Shown here piece by piece: positions 1 to 11,600 of a DNA stretch of 64,000 bases. Position 1 is the stretch's first letter. Each line of letters opens with the position of its first letter. Source of the stretch: Morchella semilibera (lineage: Eukaryota; Ascomycota; Pezizomycetes; Pezizales; Morchellaceae); assembly GCA_009192285.1 (NCBI GenBank), contig CM018609.1:699282-763281 (forward strand), written 5' to 3'. Below the pieces are notes generated by a model. That model saw nothing but the letters and a program-made list of their open reading frames with translations, ran no database searches and was not told the origin of the DNA. Position numbers and translations under genes: made by a program.

Positions 1-784
1 GATAGGACAGGGCCCAAGGCCGGGAAATATGAATCTCACTCTGCCTGTCTATCCTGCGCAACCCAGCGTAGCCTGCCTATCTTAGTTCGGCAGATTGATC
101 TCCGCGAAATCTTGTAAGCACCTACCATACATAAATTACTTACATTAAGCGGGGGGGACAGGGTTGGTTTTTCCCTCCTGCGGCGGGTTTTAGGGGATAG
201 GGTAGTTGTATGGTGATACTCTTACTCAAGGAGGTTCTGCTCGGGAGAGACGTGGGCCCCGATGCGGAAATATTGGAAATAGGATCGATTCGCTGTGCTG
301 GCGCTATCACGGGCAGATCAGAGTGTTACCCGACTTACTGTTACAGAGTAGTTACAGTGCGCGGTACAGGATTGTATGAAATTTGACTACATTAGCTGTT
401 GGTTCTATCCTACTCTAGTGGTGGTGGATGGATGATATGGATGGGCTAGCTAGGCATATTTATTAGCAAGGGGAGGCAGACAGGCGCGCTACTATTTCTG
501 CTTGCTTGCTGGTGCGACAAGTGTGATTAATTTTTTTTTTCTTCACAAAGAGTAGATGACCAGATCACCTGCACCAATGAAACACTTGGAGTTGTAGATT
601 ATCCCCATCATTGAAATTTGAATGTTACCTTACTAAGCCAGATGCGCAAATCGGGAGTTTAGCGATAGGTACAGTGCCACGCTTTCACTGCAATGCGTGG
701 CACACACAGCCTACGCACCAGTGCCCAGGGAAAGAGTACCAGTATCCATACGCGCACACCACTGCCGAAGAGAAGACATGAAAT
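1..784. other. Intergenic, no gene seen
   Basis: I see no conserved reading frame or RNA gene on either strand. The stretch lies downstream of the minus-strand enolase-phosphatase gene and probably includes its 3' untranslated region. Confidence 0.5.
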
Positions 785-3700
785 TTAGAGCCAGACAGTC
801 ACCCCATCGAATCCATTTTCGACAACAAGGTGTGCGTCCCTGTCCTCGGGGTTCAAGGGTGCGTTGCCGGGACGAACAACGATTGCTGCGTCCATTCCAG
901 CCTGTTTTGCCGCTGCGACTTCTGGAAAGATGCACGTTGATGTTAGTGGGGGAGGGGAGGTGAGTAGGAATGGGGGGCTTTGAAGATCGGGGCGGAAATG
1001 TGCCTCGTTGCGGGTAGTATTTCCTTTTGGGCTGGGCGGGATGAGGATTGGGGTAGGGGAGGTGATGCGCGCGATGAGATGAAAACGTGAATGTAGGTAG
1101 AAGGATAGTGATAGGATAGATGCAGCGTGAGAAAGATCAGAGGGAAGTTTTGGGGGATTTAGGTTGGTGGAAGTACATGTAGCGGTGGGGTTGGGGGGTA
1201 AGCTTAAGTGCATGATCATGGTATTGGGATTTGGGTTGATAACTGATTGGGGGAAGAAGAGATATTGGTAACAGACCCTTGACGTTGTCGCTAAGGAAAA
1301 GCCAAGAGGCCACATTGATGCCGGTCCTTTCGGCAATGATCTTGTATGATGCGGCTTCTGTCTTCGGACCGGCGCTCACGGTGTCAAAGTAGTCCGAGAA
1401 GTACTTGGTCATGTCACCGACTTCAGCATCGGTATGCTGGAAGAGGAGCTTTTGGGCTGAACGATTATGTGAGCTTCGAGCTTTCTTGCTTCATTGATTG
1501 CGGAGTCACCTCCGGACTCTTGGTAGTATTCCTTGCACTAGTCCATGGATGTAGAGGCAACTCCACGAGTTTACTCTAGAGTGCCCATGCTGATGGTCAT
1601 GCAGCAGATAACCGGAAAGAAGCATCAACCCCGACAAAGATAAACGGCGCTTGTCGTCCACTTAAGGGTTGTGTCCCTCGGGCTCTCGCAGAGAAGAGGG
1701 AAAAAAATGGAACAGGGTATATCAGAGTGTAGAAAGGTAGAAAGGATACATCAATGGAACCAAGCTTGGAATGTCTTACCGGCAACGGATCCAGACGAAT
1801 ATATGCTAACCGTCAACCCGAGCTTCTCGACCCAGTGTTTTATCGCTGGAAAGACATCTGGGTAGATTGGTGCTTGGTAGGCTCCTTCGTGATAGCCAGA
1901 CTCCCAGATAAGTCCTAAGATAAAGTAATTTATTGATTGTCAGTCACACACATTATCTCGGTTTTGTTTCGTGCATATTGTTTATCGCCCTTCCTTATCG
2001 GAGTTACCAAGCAAGGTAGATCCCCATGGACCCAACCCAGCATAAGGACTGATGGATAAGGAAGAGGAGTCTCCGGGCGGGCACAGAGTGAAGATACACA
2101 AACTTTAGATGTGAAAGAGAGTGATGACGTGGGATTACAGGCATCGGAATTGAGTTTCGGGCCGGTGAGTTTGGCAGAATGGAAAACGGATAAGAAGTTT
2201 AAAGGGATGTGGATGGGGATGGTAATGAAATCATAACAAATAACAAATTCATAAACTCAAGAGTGGTTGTATTAACAACAAACATAGGGTGGAGAAAAGC
2301 CACGAGAAAGGCCCCGATGTCTCGAAAGAGTAGGTATGTAGAGCAAAGGAGTATGTAGGAGTATGAGCGAGGATGAATGATTCGATCATCTCATTCTTCT
2401 GGATTTCCCGATGACATGATATGTCACGCAACTAATGGAATGTTTTTCTGCCCTCTCCCGCCTGCCCTTTCATGTCCGCCCCCTTCATTGCACAATGCAC
2501 GTACATGTCGGAGACAATTGACGGGAACCCAAGCGCTCGCCTCCATTTCGGAACGGCTTCTTCTCTTTGTGGGGAATGAGAAGTCCTTTCCCAGGCGGGT
2601 AAGAGGGCTCGAGATCAACCTCCATAATAGGAAAATAGTACAGCTCTCGGATTATAGCATGCCAAAGTGTCAAAACCCCATTCATATTAAATGAAATGGA
2701 ATCGTGTCGAAAGCAACACAAGGCAGAAGCTTATGAAAACAAAGCCCCCATAAGTGAAATGTGGAAATAGGAGGATGCACGGTAAAGAAAAATAAAAAGA
2801 AAAACTCTCAAATAAAGCAAGATAGGACAACACGACAACGGCGTCGTCATAAGAAATATAGATTACTGACCTTGCAGCTGCTTCAAACAACTCACTTTGA
2901 TGTCCTTCTCAGAGACTTCCCGAACGTAACCCATCAGCTGTTCTGGAGTATCCCTTACGTCCTCAGGAAAGGCATCGCGGTAAGGCTTGAAGGATAGACT
3001 ATCCCACTCGGACCGGATATATCCCGGAAGAGCAGCAATGGCATACGGGAACTGCCCCAACCGACACCCCAACAGTAAAATCGTCAGTAAATCTCGTGGT
3101 GGAAATTACTTGGAGACGATCACCGTTTCGTAAAGAATAAACGTAGTTGATCAGAATAGTGAAGGGGGTGCCATGGCTCATGACGATCAAACGCCCACAG
3201 TTGCAATTAGGTCCGTTGTAAATGACCTGCCATCACCGCGCATCTTATTTCCACCACGATTTCCCAAGTAATGGAATTATTTGCCGATCCCGAAAAAAAG
3301 AGCCAAGACACCCCCAATAGCCTTCGTGGAAATAAGGGGAAAACAAATTCTTAGAATATCCGACTTACAAGAACATCACGAACAAAGCTGATCGAGCAGA
3401 CCTGTTTTTGTCACGTAAAAACGCAACCCGTGGAAAGCATCACGAGCACGCGTAGCTTAAGGTTAGCCAATGGAACTTAAAGTGCATGGTACTTCTTCTA
3501 GGAAGGTACTCCATGGTTATGCTTTGCTTTTTTTTATGTTCTTCCCCTCATCTTTGCAACGGGAGGGCAAGCCAGCAAGATCATGTTGATCGGAGAGGGG
3601 ATGGATATTTACCGTTCCTTGAGACATAAAGAATGTGGACAGACACACGAAACATGTCAGCAAGATAATGCTTTCCTAATATTTTGGATGCCTATGGATT

Positions 3701-3954
3701 GACAACTCGTATTTTGGTTTGCCAATAAACATAGACCGTTTTAACGGTCGTGGAATTTGTTTACCTTCTACAAAATGATCAAAAATAATGTAAGCCAAGA
3801 CCCGTCAGCGGTTAGCGAGGTGACACCCTTGTCGAGCGGTGCCGTGGATGAAACTGTGGGGAATAGAGGGAGGAGGGGGGGGTATGGAAGAGGGGAACGA
3901 ATGGGAGAAGAGGGACAAACCGATATCCAGTAGGATAGCCTTGTATGTAGGCAT
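785..3954 (-). CDS. UTR4: Enolase-phosphatase E1 (methionine salvage)
   Basis: Bifunctional HAD-superfamily enzyme of the methionine salvage pathway: it enolises 2,3-diketo-5-methylthiopentyl-1-phosphate and then dephosphorylates it to the acireductone. The start at 3954 opens the N-terminus MPTYKAILLDI. Exons read on the minus strand: 3954-3921, a micro-exon ending at 3613, 3401-3369 (VCSISFVRDVL), 3051-2871 (FPYAIAALPGYI, then the cap region), 1914-1780 (LIWESGYHEG, later YSSGSVA), 1456-1277 (FDTVSAGPKTEAASYK and FLSD) and 921-785 (AAIVVRPGN). Joined, they give about 234-235 residues, the usual family length. The HAD nucleophile Asp (DI, then EGT in the family), the motif-II serine in SSGS and the motif-III Lys of GPKTEAASY are visible. 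All six introns are long (211-956 nt), unlike the other genes here. The weak point is the micro-exon: the AG acceptor at 3618 leaves 5 nt (GAACG) and loses the Glu of DIEGT, while an 8-nt exon (3620-3613) restores DIEGT but lacks an AG. Confidence 0.9.
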
Positions 3955-5849
3955 ATTTGGCTGAATTTTATTTAACGGACACAAGTGGTGTGTTGTTAGA
4001 TCAACGTGCGGCGGAGATATGTAGGAAGCTCAGGCGGAAGTTGCCTTTTTGGTTTTGGTTGGATGAGACTTATTTACTTACTGGCTTGCTGTTTATTGTA
4101 ATAATAGTAGGAAGTGACCTATTGCCACTTTTGGCTATTTTTGCGAACTGCTGATGATACTGTTTCGGGTGCCCTCCTTCTGGGTACTGAAGCTATTCTG
4201 TTGGGGATTTCTTTTTGGGGGGCGTTGATCAAGAGAGGGTTGTTTCGCGATGCGTGTAAGTGGCCCTTTTATGACAGATCGTACGCAGGAGCTGAGATGG
4301 GCAGGGTCTAGTTAAGTTAATGGGCCACACTTGGTGCTTGGTGATGGGATTTTTTGGCAGGCAGTGCAACGAACTCGGAGTAGGAGAGTGGGAAGTTCTT
4401 TGAGACGGGCGTTTTGTTGTTGGGGTACGGTGGGGAAAAAGGTCGATTGCGTGCAAATGCGCGAACTCTAGGACGGTTATTCCACAACCTCTCAGCATGC
4501 CCTACTTACATTCACGAGGGCAGGGGGTTGGCTTGAGAGGGTTGGAGAAGTTTCATGGGAAATATTTTTTGCAGCCCTCTCAAACAATATGTGGTAGGCA
4601 TTCTGATGTCTATGGAGATCCTATTTGCTAAAACTGATTCCAGAAACGTTTATTACGATTATAGGGAGCGCAACACATACATACAGTTTTGCAGGGAATT
4701 CTGCCGGGCGAGGAGAGACATCAGTTACACTTGGCGCATAATCTGTCCGAGGTATATGAGCACCTTGGAGTCCATTTTTGTGCGGACTATGGATGTATGC
4801 ACGGGCCTTGTGAAGATGGCCTCTTGCACAGAATGCCGGACCAGGGACAGGTCCACGGTCCACAAGCTTGAATTATAATAGTCTCAAAAATTGGAATTCC
4901 TTACATACATGTAGATGTGCCTCTTACCGGCCGTGCCATCAGAGAACACATACATGTATGTAATAACATGTAGGGTCTATTATGTTTACACACAGATCAT
5001 ACAAGGAACTTTGAACCTGAGGAGTTTAGATGTGGTGGGGGATTTTGACACTCTGTCCTCTTCTTTGTTTTCGGTCGGCGAGTGCTCTTTTGAGGCGGCG
5101 AATAATTACATGTAGTCAAAACGTTTAATGAGAGAGTTGGAAACGCGATCACAGCTCGGGAAGCCGCGTGCTCACAACGACGATTGCCAGGAACAACGAT
5201 AGCCGTTATCTGCGCCCGCAAACGCCGAAAGAGGAACGACGACCAGTTCTGGCTCTGTCTGGCAAATCTCACGCTCTGGATGAAGAAGGGGTATTTTAGC
5301 TTTGCATTTTGCATCTCTAAAACCCGGTGCACATGACGAAGAATTAGAACGAGATGGAAGCTGTGGAAGGGTGGTATGGGATGGGTGATTTAGAGTGTGT
5401 ATGTATGAGGTGCTTGCCATCCACTCTTACAAACTCACACCGAGTTCTTTTTGGCAAGATTTTGGGACATTTCTAATGGTCGGCAGGCGCGTCAGAGTGG
5501 GTCGGCCCTCGGTGGGACTTGGGGAGATCACAACCAAGAACAGCGCCAACGTCACTGAAATTAGATAGCCAATAGTATCAAGGAATCGTACCCCTGTACC
5601 CCGTCAATTTAGAGCGGTTTACAAGGTTTCTTTCAGGGACACTAGGCCAAAAATGTGATGGTCTGCTTCCACGTAACCTACGCCCTCGATGTTCTGGGCA
5701 AATTGATCACACACCCAGGTACACACACCTTTTCCGCCTTTAGGTGGGAGCAGCAAGCAGGAAGGGGAAGAGGAGAGGGCTGTACGACGCGGCCATACTA
5801 AGTCAGTCGGCCACCAAAAACCTTTCTGGCCCCCCCCCCGCAGGCTAGA
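3955..5849. other. Intergenic between divergent UTR4 and KSP1
   Basis: Short open frames around 3.96-4.3 and 4.55-4.88 kb resemble no protein family I know and overlap frames on the other strand, so I do not call genes. The stretch holds three TACATGTA palindromes, at 4906, 4951 and 5107. It must contain the UTR4 promoter at its left end. Confidence 0.4.
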
Positions 5850-7137
5850 ATGGCGGGTGCAGTCGCCATTTTCCTACGGATCCATATATCAGCATTTTGC
5901 CCCTTCTCTTTCTCGGGCTTTCCACCTCCCTCATCTTTGTTTCCCAGCCTGCGTTGTCACCATACCGACACATCTGTCCTGTCAATCTAGAGTCAGCTTT
6001 CCCCTGGGGGTCCCACCTCTTCTATCTCTCTTCCCCCCTTCCTTCCTCCTCCTCTTCACATCACAACCGCACCACTCTTTCGCACGACTGAAACTGCAAT
6101 CCATCAGCTAGAGACGTTCTTCTACGTGTTCTCACGGGAACAGCTTCACTAAGCCGGATATCCACTCCCCGTTGCAGCATCATCGTTCGTCGCCGTCTAT
6201 AACCCAACTCCTCGCCCCCCTGGGCTCATCGGCTGTAACTCAACTGTTCCATTCGAGACCTCCCGACTCTATTTATCGAACAAGACAACAACAAGGGCTT
6301 TTGTTGCTAGGGTACAAGATCAAAAACAACTGCCATCAGAGAATAGATAGCTAGTGACAAGCAATTCATTGTTGGCTCTTGTAGAGCTTCAATCAACTTC
6401 TGGTCATCCATTCTCTGATACCTTGCATCCGGTACCTGCTAGTAGTGTGCTCATCTCTGAATAATTACCTGAGCAAATCAAAACCCATCCCCTATAGCTC
6501 GAGAGAGCTACCATCTGAACGAGTTTCCTTATCGTCGATCCGTGAGTCACACCACCATTCGGACTAAGCTACAACCCTTTATACTATATATATCCTCATA
6601 TATTGCAAGTTGGTAGTAGAGTAGGCAAGCATTCACAGTGCTAACAGTGGTTTCTCTGTACAGTTCATAGCAAATCTCTCATGCGTTCATAAGTCCGTCC
6701 ACTCTTTTTCTTTTCTTTTTAACAACACACGGTACAGCCCACGACCATTTCGATTATCTATTCTCTCTCAGAGGAACGTACCGCCTATATGCGTCTTGTG
6801 TTGCCGGTCTAAACATCCAATCATTTCCCTTGTCTCTTGCCCCTCTCGATCCGTATCAATCCTATCAATACCCAATATCTTAGCACATCAACAGATTTGA
6901 ACGTCTGTTTTCTCGGAGAATTTTGGATTCTTCGTAAACTTTAGGTTTGAAACCTCAGTGAGGGGCATTCCTCAAGCGTGTGTATGACCATCAAAACCGC
7001 CTTCAGATAGACTGTTCTGGTTTTTTTTACGAACAACTCGATCGACTCTTGAGTTCAAATAAGATAGTACTTTCTACCTATACCATAATCCTTAAACAAC
7101 AAATTACAGCGCCAGGGCATTAGCATCACCTATCTCA
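5850..7137 (+). promoter_or_regulatory. Promoter and probable long leader of KSP1
   Basis: This is a pyrimidine-rich plus-strand stretch (5.9-6.1 kb and around 6.7 kb) ending at the KSP1 start codon. Fungal regulatory kinases often have long C/T-rich leaders, and upstream ATGs at 5857 and 6172 would open 84- and 60-codon uORFs if the leader begins before them. The transcription start cannot be read from sequence alone. Confidence 0.35.
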
Positions 7138-8681
7138 ATGGATTGCATGAAAGATATTTTCCAAGAGGGTTCTCTCCTCGATGGGTATGGCATTCACCAC
7201 GCGATGTTTATTATGTGCTTATAGCTTACAGTGAACGAATCAACAGACGCTTCGAATCCATCAAGCTCCTCAACCATGGCTCTTTCGGCATGGTTTACCT
7301 TGCCAAAGATATCTACACCAATGAATTGGTAGCCATCAAGTGCTTGGCTAAATCTAATTCCGCTGCTGAAGATGCAGGCCTGGCTATTGATGAGCTCTCT
7401 CAGGAATTGGAATACCACACCCAAATTGGCTCCCACCCAAACATTGTTAATTTGGCCCACTCCTTTGAGACCGAGACCCACATTTTTCTTGCCCTTGAGT
7501 ATTGCCCAAATGGAGATCTTTATGAGGCCATCTGTTCTGGTCATGGGCCTTTGGAGACTGAGCATGTCAGAGAGTTCATGCTGCAGCTGGTCTCGGCTGT
7601 AGAGCACATGCACTCCAGGGGTGTTTATCACCGTGACATCAAGCCGGAGAACATCTTTCTGAGTGCATCTGGATCTGTCAAGCTTGGCGACTTTGGTTTG
7701 GCTACTATGGAACAGTGGACAGACGAGTCCGCTGTGGGAAGTGACCGCTACATGGCACCGGAACAATATGACTCATTCGGTGGGTACTCCCCCGAGCAGG
7801 CAGACATTTGGGCCATTGGCATCTGTCTATTGAACATTCTGTTTGCCCGTAACCCATTCACCGTTCCCTCGGAGAGTGACCCTCTCTTTGCCGACTACAT
7901 GCACGACAGGGAGTCGCTCTTTGACATCTTCCCAACCATGTCCTATGACACCTTTGAGGTTCTTATCAACTGCTTGTCACTTGACCCCAACAGGCGTTCC
8001 CTCAGAGGTGTCCGGGAGGCTATCGAGAGAGCTGTCTGCTGGACCACCGACGAGGAAAGTCTTGATGATTTCTGCACCGAGGACAGAGATGTCGTAGTTG
8101 CCTCAGCCAACCGTGAACCCCTCCGTACTCCATCCATCCCTAGCCCTCAGGTTGCACAAGGTGGCTCGTTCCCTTGGGCTCAGGCTTTACATTCCACTCC
8201 CATGGCACGTCAACTTTCTGTCATTCCCGACCAAGAAGAGCCTATGATCCGTTACAGCGAGGACATGTTTGTCAATAGCCCCGATCGTTATGCTCATGAT
8301 ATGGGCTTCTATGTTCCCCCAACTCCCTCCTTCGATTCTGGTCTTGGTGGCTCTTTCTCTTCTATGGAGCAACGTTTCAACCTCCACGAAGAGAAGATGC
8401 GCGAAAGCAGGGTACGCACCGAGACAATCCCCATTCAGACTTCTGCTGTCGCAAAGAGCGAGAACGCTTTGGGCATGACCTTCGGCAAGCCTGAGGAGCC
8501 AATTTCCAAGTCCTGGAGTGATTGGGTCATCGAGGACGAGGAAGAGGAGGAGCGCGAGCGCGAGGAACGTGAGAAGGAGCTCAAGCGTAGAAGCTGGAGC
8601 TACGAATCCGACCAAGGCTACGATGATGACGGATATGATGCCGAATGGGTTGGAGGTGGATGGGAGGACCTCACTGTGTAG
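7138..8681 (+). CDS. Ser/Thr protein kinase, KSP1/RAN1-like
   Basis: Protein kinase of the fungal Ksp1/Ran1(Pat1) group, which in yeasts links nutrient and TOR/PKA signals to filamentation, autophagy or meiosis. I place the start at 7138: exon 1 is 7138-7184 and a 62-nt intron (7185-7246, GTATGG...ACAG) joins in frame to 7247-8681, giving MDCMKDIFQEGSLLDG followed by RFESIKLLNHGSFG. The later ATG at 7143 would read through the intron and give an unlikely N-terminus. The product is 493 aa. The glycine loop is NHGSFGMV (the first Gly replaced by Asn, as I recall for this group), with catalytic Lys47 in VAIK, HRDIKPEN at 144-151, DFG at 164-166 and MAPEQ at 185-189. The tail after about residue 300 is low-complexity, then acidic (EDEEEEEREREERE), and ends YDAEWVGGGWEDLTV. 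No frame break is seen. Confidence 0.93.
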
Positions 8682-11600
8682 GTACATACTTGATCTACGC
8701 TTCTGTCATCACATTGGTCAATTGTTCTCTTCTTTTCGATCTTGGGAATTTTGAATCATGGCAGCGAAGGTCGTGTAGGTGTCGATTTATTTTGAGGGAT
8801 TTCCTTTTTTTTTTTTTTTTTTTGCCTTAACCCAGCTGGTGGTGTGGTCAAGGAGGTTTGGGCAGCATCAATTTTTGTATCTACTGGGATTTTTGCATCC
8901 TGACATATTCGAAATACCCTAGCCGCATACCTGGGTTTTCCTGCACATAAGTTTTCCACCTTTTCTTTCTGTACACTTATTCCCTTCCATTGTTTATCTT
9001 ATTCCCCCCTTACTTCATTGTCCATTTCTTTTCACATTGTTATTACTACCCTACTTTACTTGCTATCTTAGCCCATTTTTTTCTTTTTCAATCTCATCGA
9101 CTTGGTTCTTGGGGGTTTGCTTTTTCATTATCGGGGTTTCATGCTTGGGTGGTGTTCGTTTTATATCTGACATTGTATATGGCGGGTTTTGGGTTTTGGG
9201 TGGGTGGGTGATGATTGTTGGTGCGTTTCGCTCTGTTTGATCGATATCTCTTTCCCTTTACTTTCCTTATTTATACCTTTCCTTGCATTTATACGACAAC
9301 ATTAACGAAAAAAAAAGGCCGCGGGGGGGGGGGGGGGGTTGAATTATGTGTATTGTGGTTGCGATTGTGGTTGAGCGTGGGTGTTTTAGGTTTGATCTTT
9401 TTTTTTTTCCCGCTGGCGGTGGCCGCCGGCTGGAAGTGTGTTATTATTGACATTTCATTTTGTCTATTTTCCCCTATCGGCTTCAGTTGGGGGGGGGTTG
9501 TTGAATAGTTTTTCCCATGGAATTGGTGGGGGGCAGTTATTATTTCTCTTTCTACTCAGGGTATCTTCTTTTTATTGGGGTTGTGGGATTAGCTCTTTTT
9601 TCTTCTCTTCTTTTTTTTGCTTATGGAGGTGGGACGGCGGGAACATCATTAGCATACTTAGAGCTGGTTTCGGGGTGAGGTTGTAGGAGGTTGGATTTGT
9701 TCATACATAGTATCTTGCCGGTCGGGCAACGCGGAGGACCCCTTTTTTTTGAGCTTCTTTTTTCCAGGTGCCGTATTTCAAGGCAAAAACAAAAGAGCTG
9801 CGGGAGAGTCAAATAAAAACGCCAGATTTTGACTCTTCAATTATCAATTCTCGGGATTCCATAGTGACCAGAAATGTTTTCTTTTGCCCCAAAAAGAACT
9901 CATAAACCAATTTACTACCACCAATACTAGCCACTTGATGCGCTGGCATGAGTTGTTTGGTTAGATATCTGCGGGGTTCGGAAGGTTCTGGAGGGGTTAG
10001 GGTTGATAGTGGGGCTGGCGGGGTTTACGGAATGGCAAAAAATTTGTGGTTTCCCCTCCTTCCCTTCTTTTCCTTTTCTCCCCGCTGCTGCCACGATCCA
10101 CAACTCCAACTGCAAAAACAATGCTGGATCTGATTGCCAGTCATACACAATACAGCAAGATGGGATATACATTATGCATCATTGATTGCTGCTAATGATC
10201 GAACCGGCCTACTGATATTGGGGAATTGGATGGAACGGCCCGAGTTGTTTGGAGAGAGGGAAAGGGGTATCGGGGGGCCTTCCGTCCCGTCGGAAGCTAC
10301 AGTTTCTTAGCTATACTCGAACGGTCAGTGGTTTCGACACTAGAGTCCTAGCTACAAACAACCACCATCAACAACGTTTATCAGTAGAGTTCAGAGTGTC
10401 ACTTATCCTTCCATAACAATAAACGCTTTAATGCCAGCCACTCACTCATGCAATCGGCCCGACTTCAAACTACACGATTGGTAGTCCATGTTAGTGGTCT
10501 TGAATATAGGCGGGGTTAAAAGAGATATATGCAACTGGGATCGATGGGGTTCGTGGGCTGAAATGTCGCAGGGGATGTCCCGTTATCTGGTTCGGATAGG
10601 GTGGTCGTTGTAGAGGCTGTTGTGGTCGTTGTGGTATAAATGGGTGGATAGATTGATTAATGGATGGTTATGCGAGGGGAGATTGACGAGGAGGGGAAAC
10701 GACTCGGCTTGACTCCATCGTTGGGTGGGTGGGTGAACGCGTGGGAGAGCAGGTGGCACTGAGACTGAGACAATAATCCTTGTGTGGATCAGGAGTTATA
10801 GCACTTTACGTATGCCGGATTCTGGAAAGCAAGGTTGCCGAAACGCCTCCCGGACCCGGATTCAAGGATCCAACTTGCCCCGTGTAAGGGATACCCTGTT
10901 CGGCTCGGAGGTAGGAAGTACATATATGTACATATATGAAGGTGATGAGGGTCTGAGCGATGAACAACCTGTTAATGGTCTGAAGGAAGGAAATTTTCTC
11001 GAAATGTAGTAGAGGCGGAAACGTAGTGGTCTAGAGTTTGATTATACTAGGCATCTATTGGCTGGCCTCTACCAAGGAGGAGCGCTTACAGGGGTCGGAA
11101 ATTTTTGCCTCTAAGTCGTCTGAGGCGTAAACTTCAGCACCAGTAGTAATATCAAAAGGTTTGAGGAAATTCTACTGGCTGGTGTTCATAGCTCATTTTT
11201 GGTAGGTGAACCAAATGTGGGTGATAGGATATGATTGAGACCGCATACCTAGCCGATATTCTTGTTTCATCCAACAACCCAAATACGACATGTTCTCACT
11301 TGACAGTTGTTAATTAATGTACGCGTTCACCCACATACATCAGAGGCGAACGGCAATATAATCGTTGCGTTACGTACTAGTTAGCGTGAAACAATATTGC
11401 TTCTGCATATAAATCCACTCACCCATGACCACGGAGAAATTCCTTGATACAGAGGGATATATATAAAGAGACAGTTCGTCGATTTTGAAGCTTCGATACA
11501 GATTTCTTGGGCTTCTGGAAAGAGGCGTCATGAACTAGTTGGCTTCATAACACTCCAGTGGCCATCAACCAGCACTTCCACCAGTCAAAAAGGATCCTTG

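Noticed and set aside
7143-7246. KSP1 start at 7143
   Set aside because: It reads through a clear GT-AG intron; starting at 7138 and splicing gives the conserved LLDGRFE junction.
7194-7766. 190-codon minus-strand frame
   Set aside because: Antisense to the KSP1 kinase domain, which has all its catalytic motifs on the plus strand.
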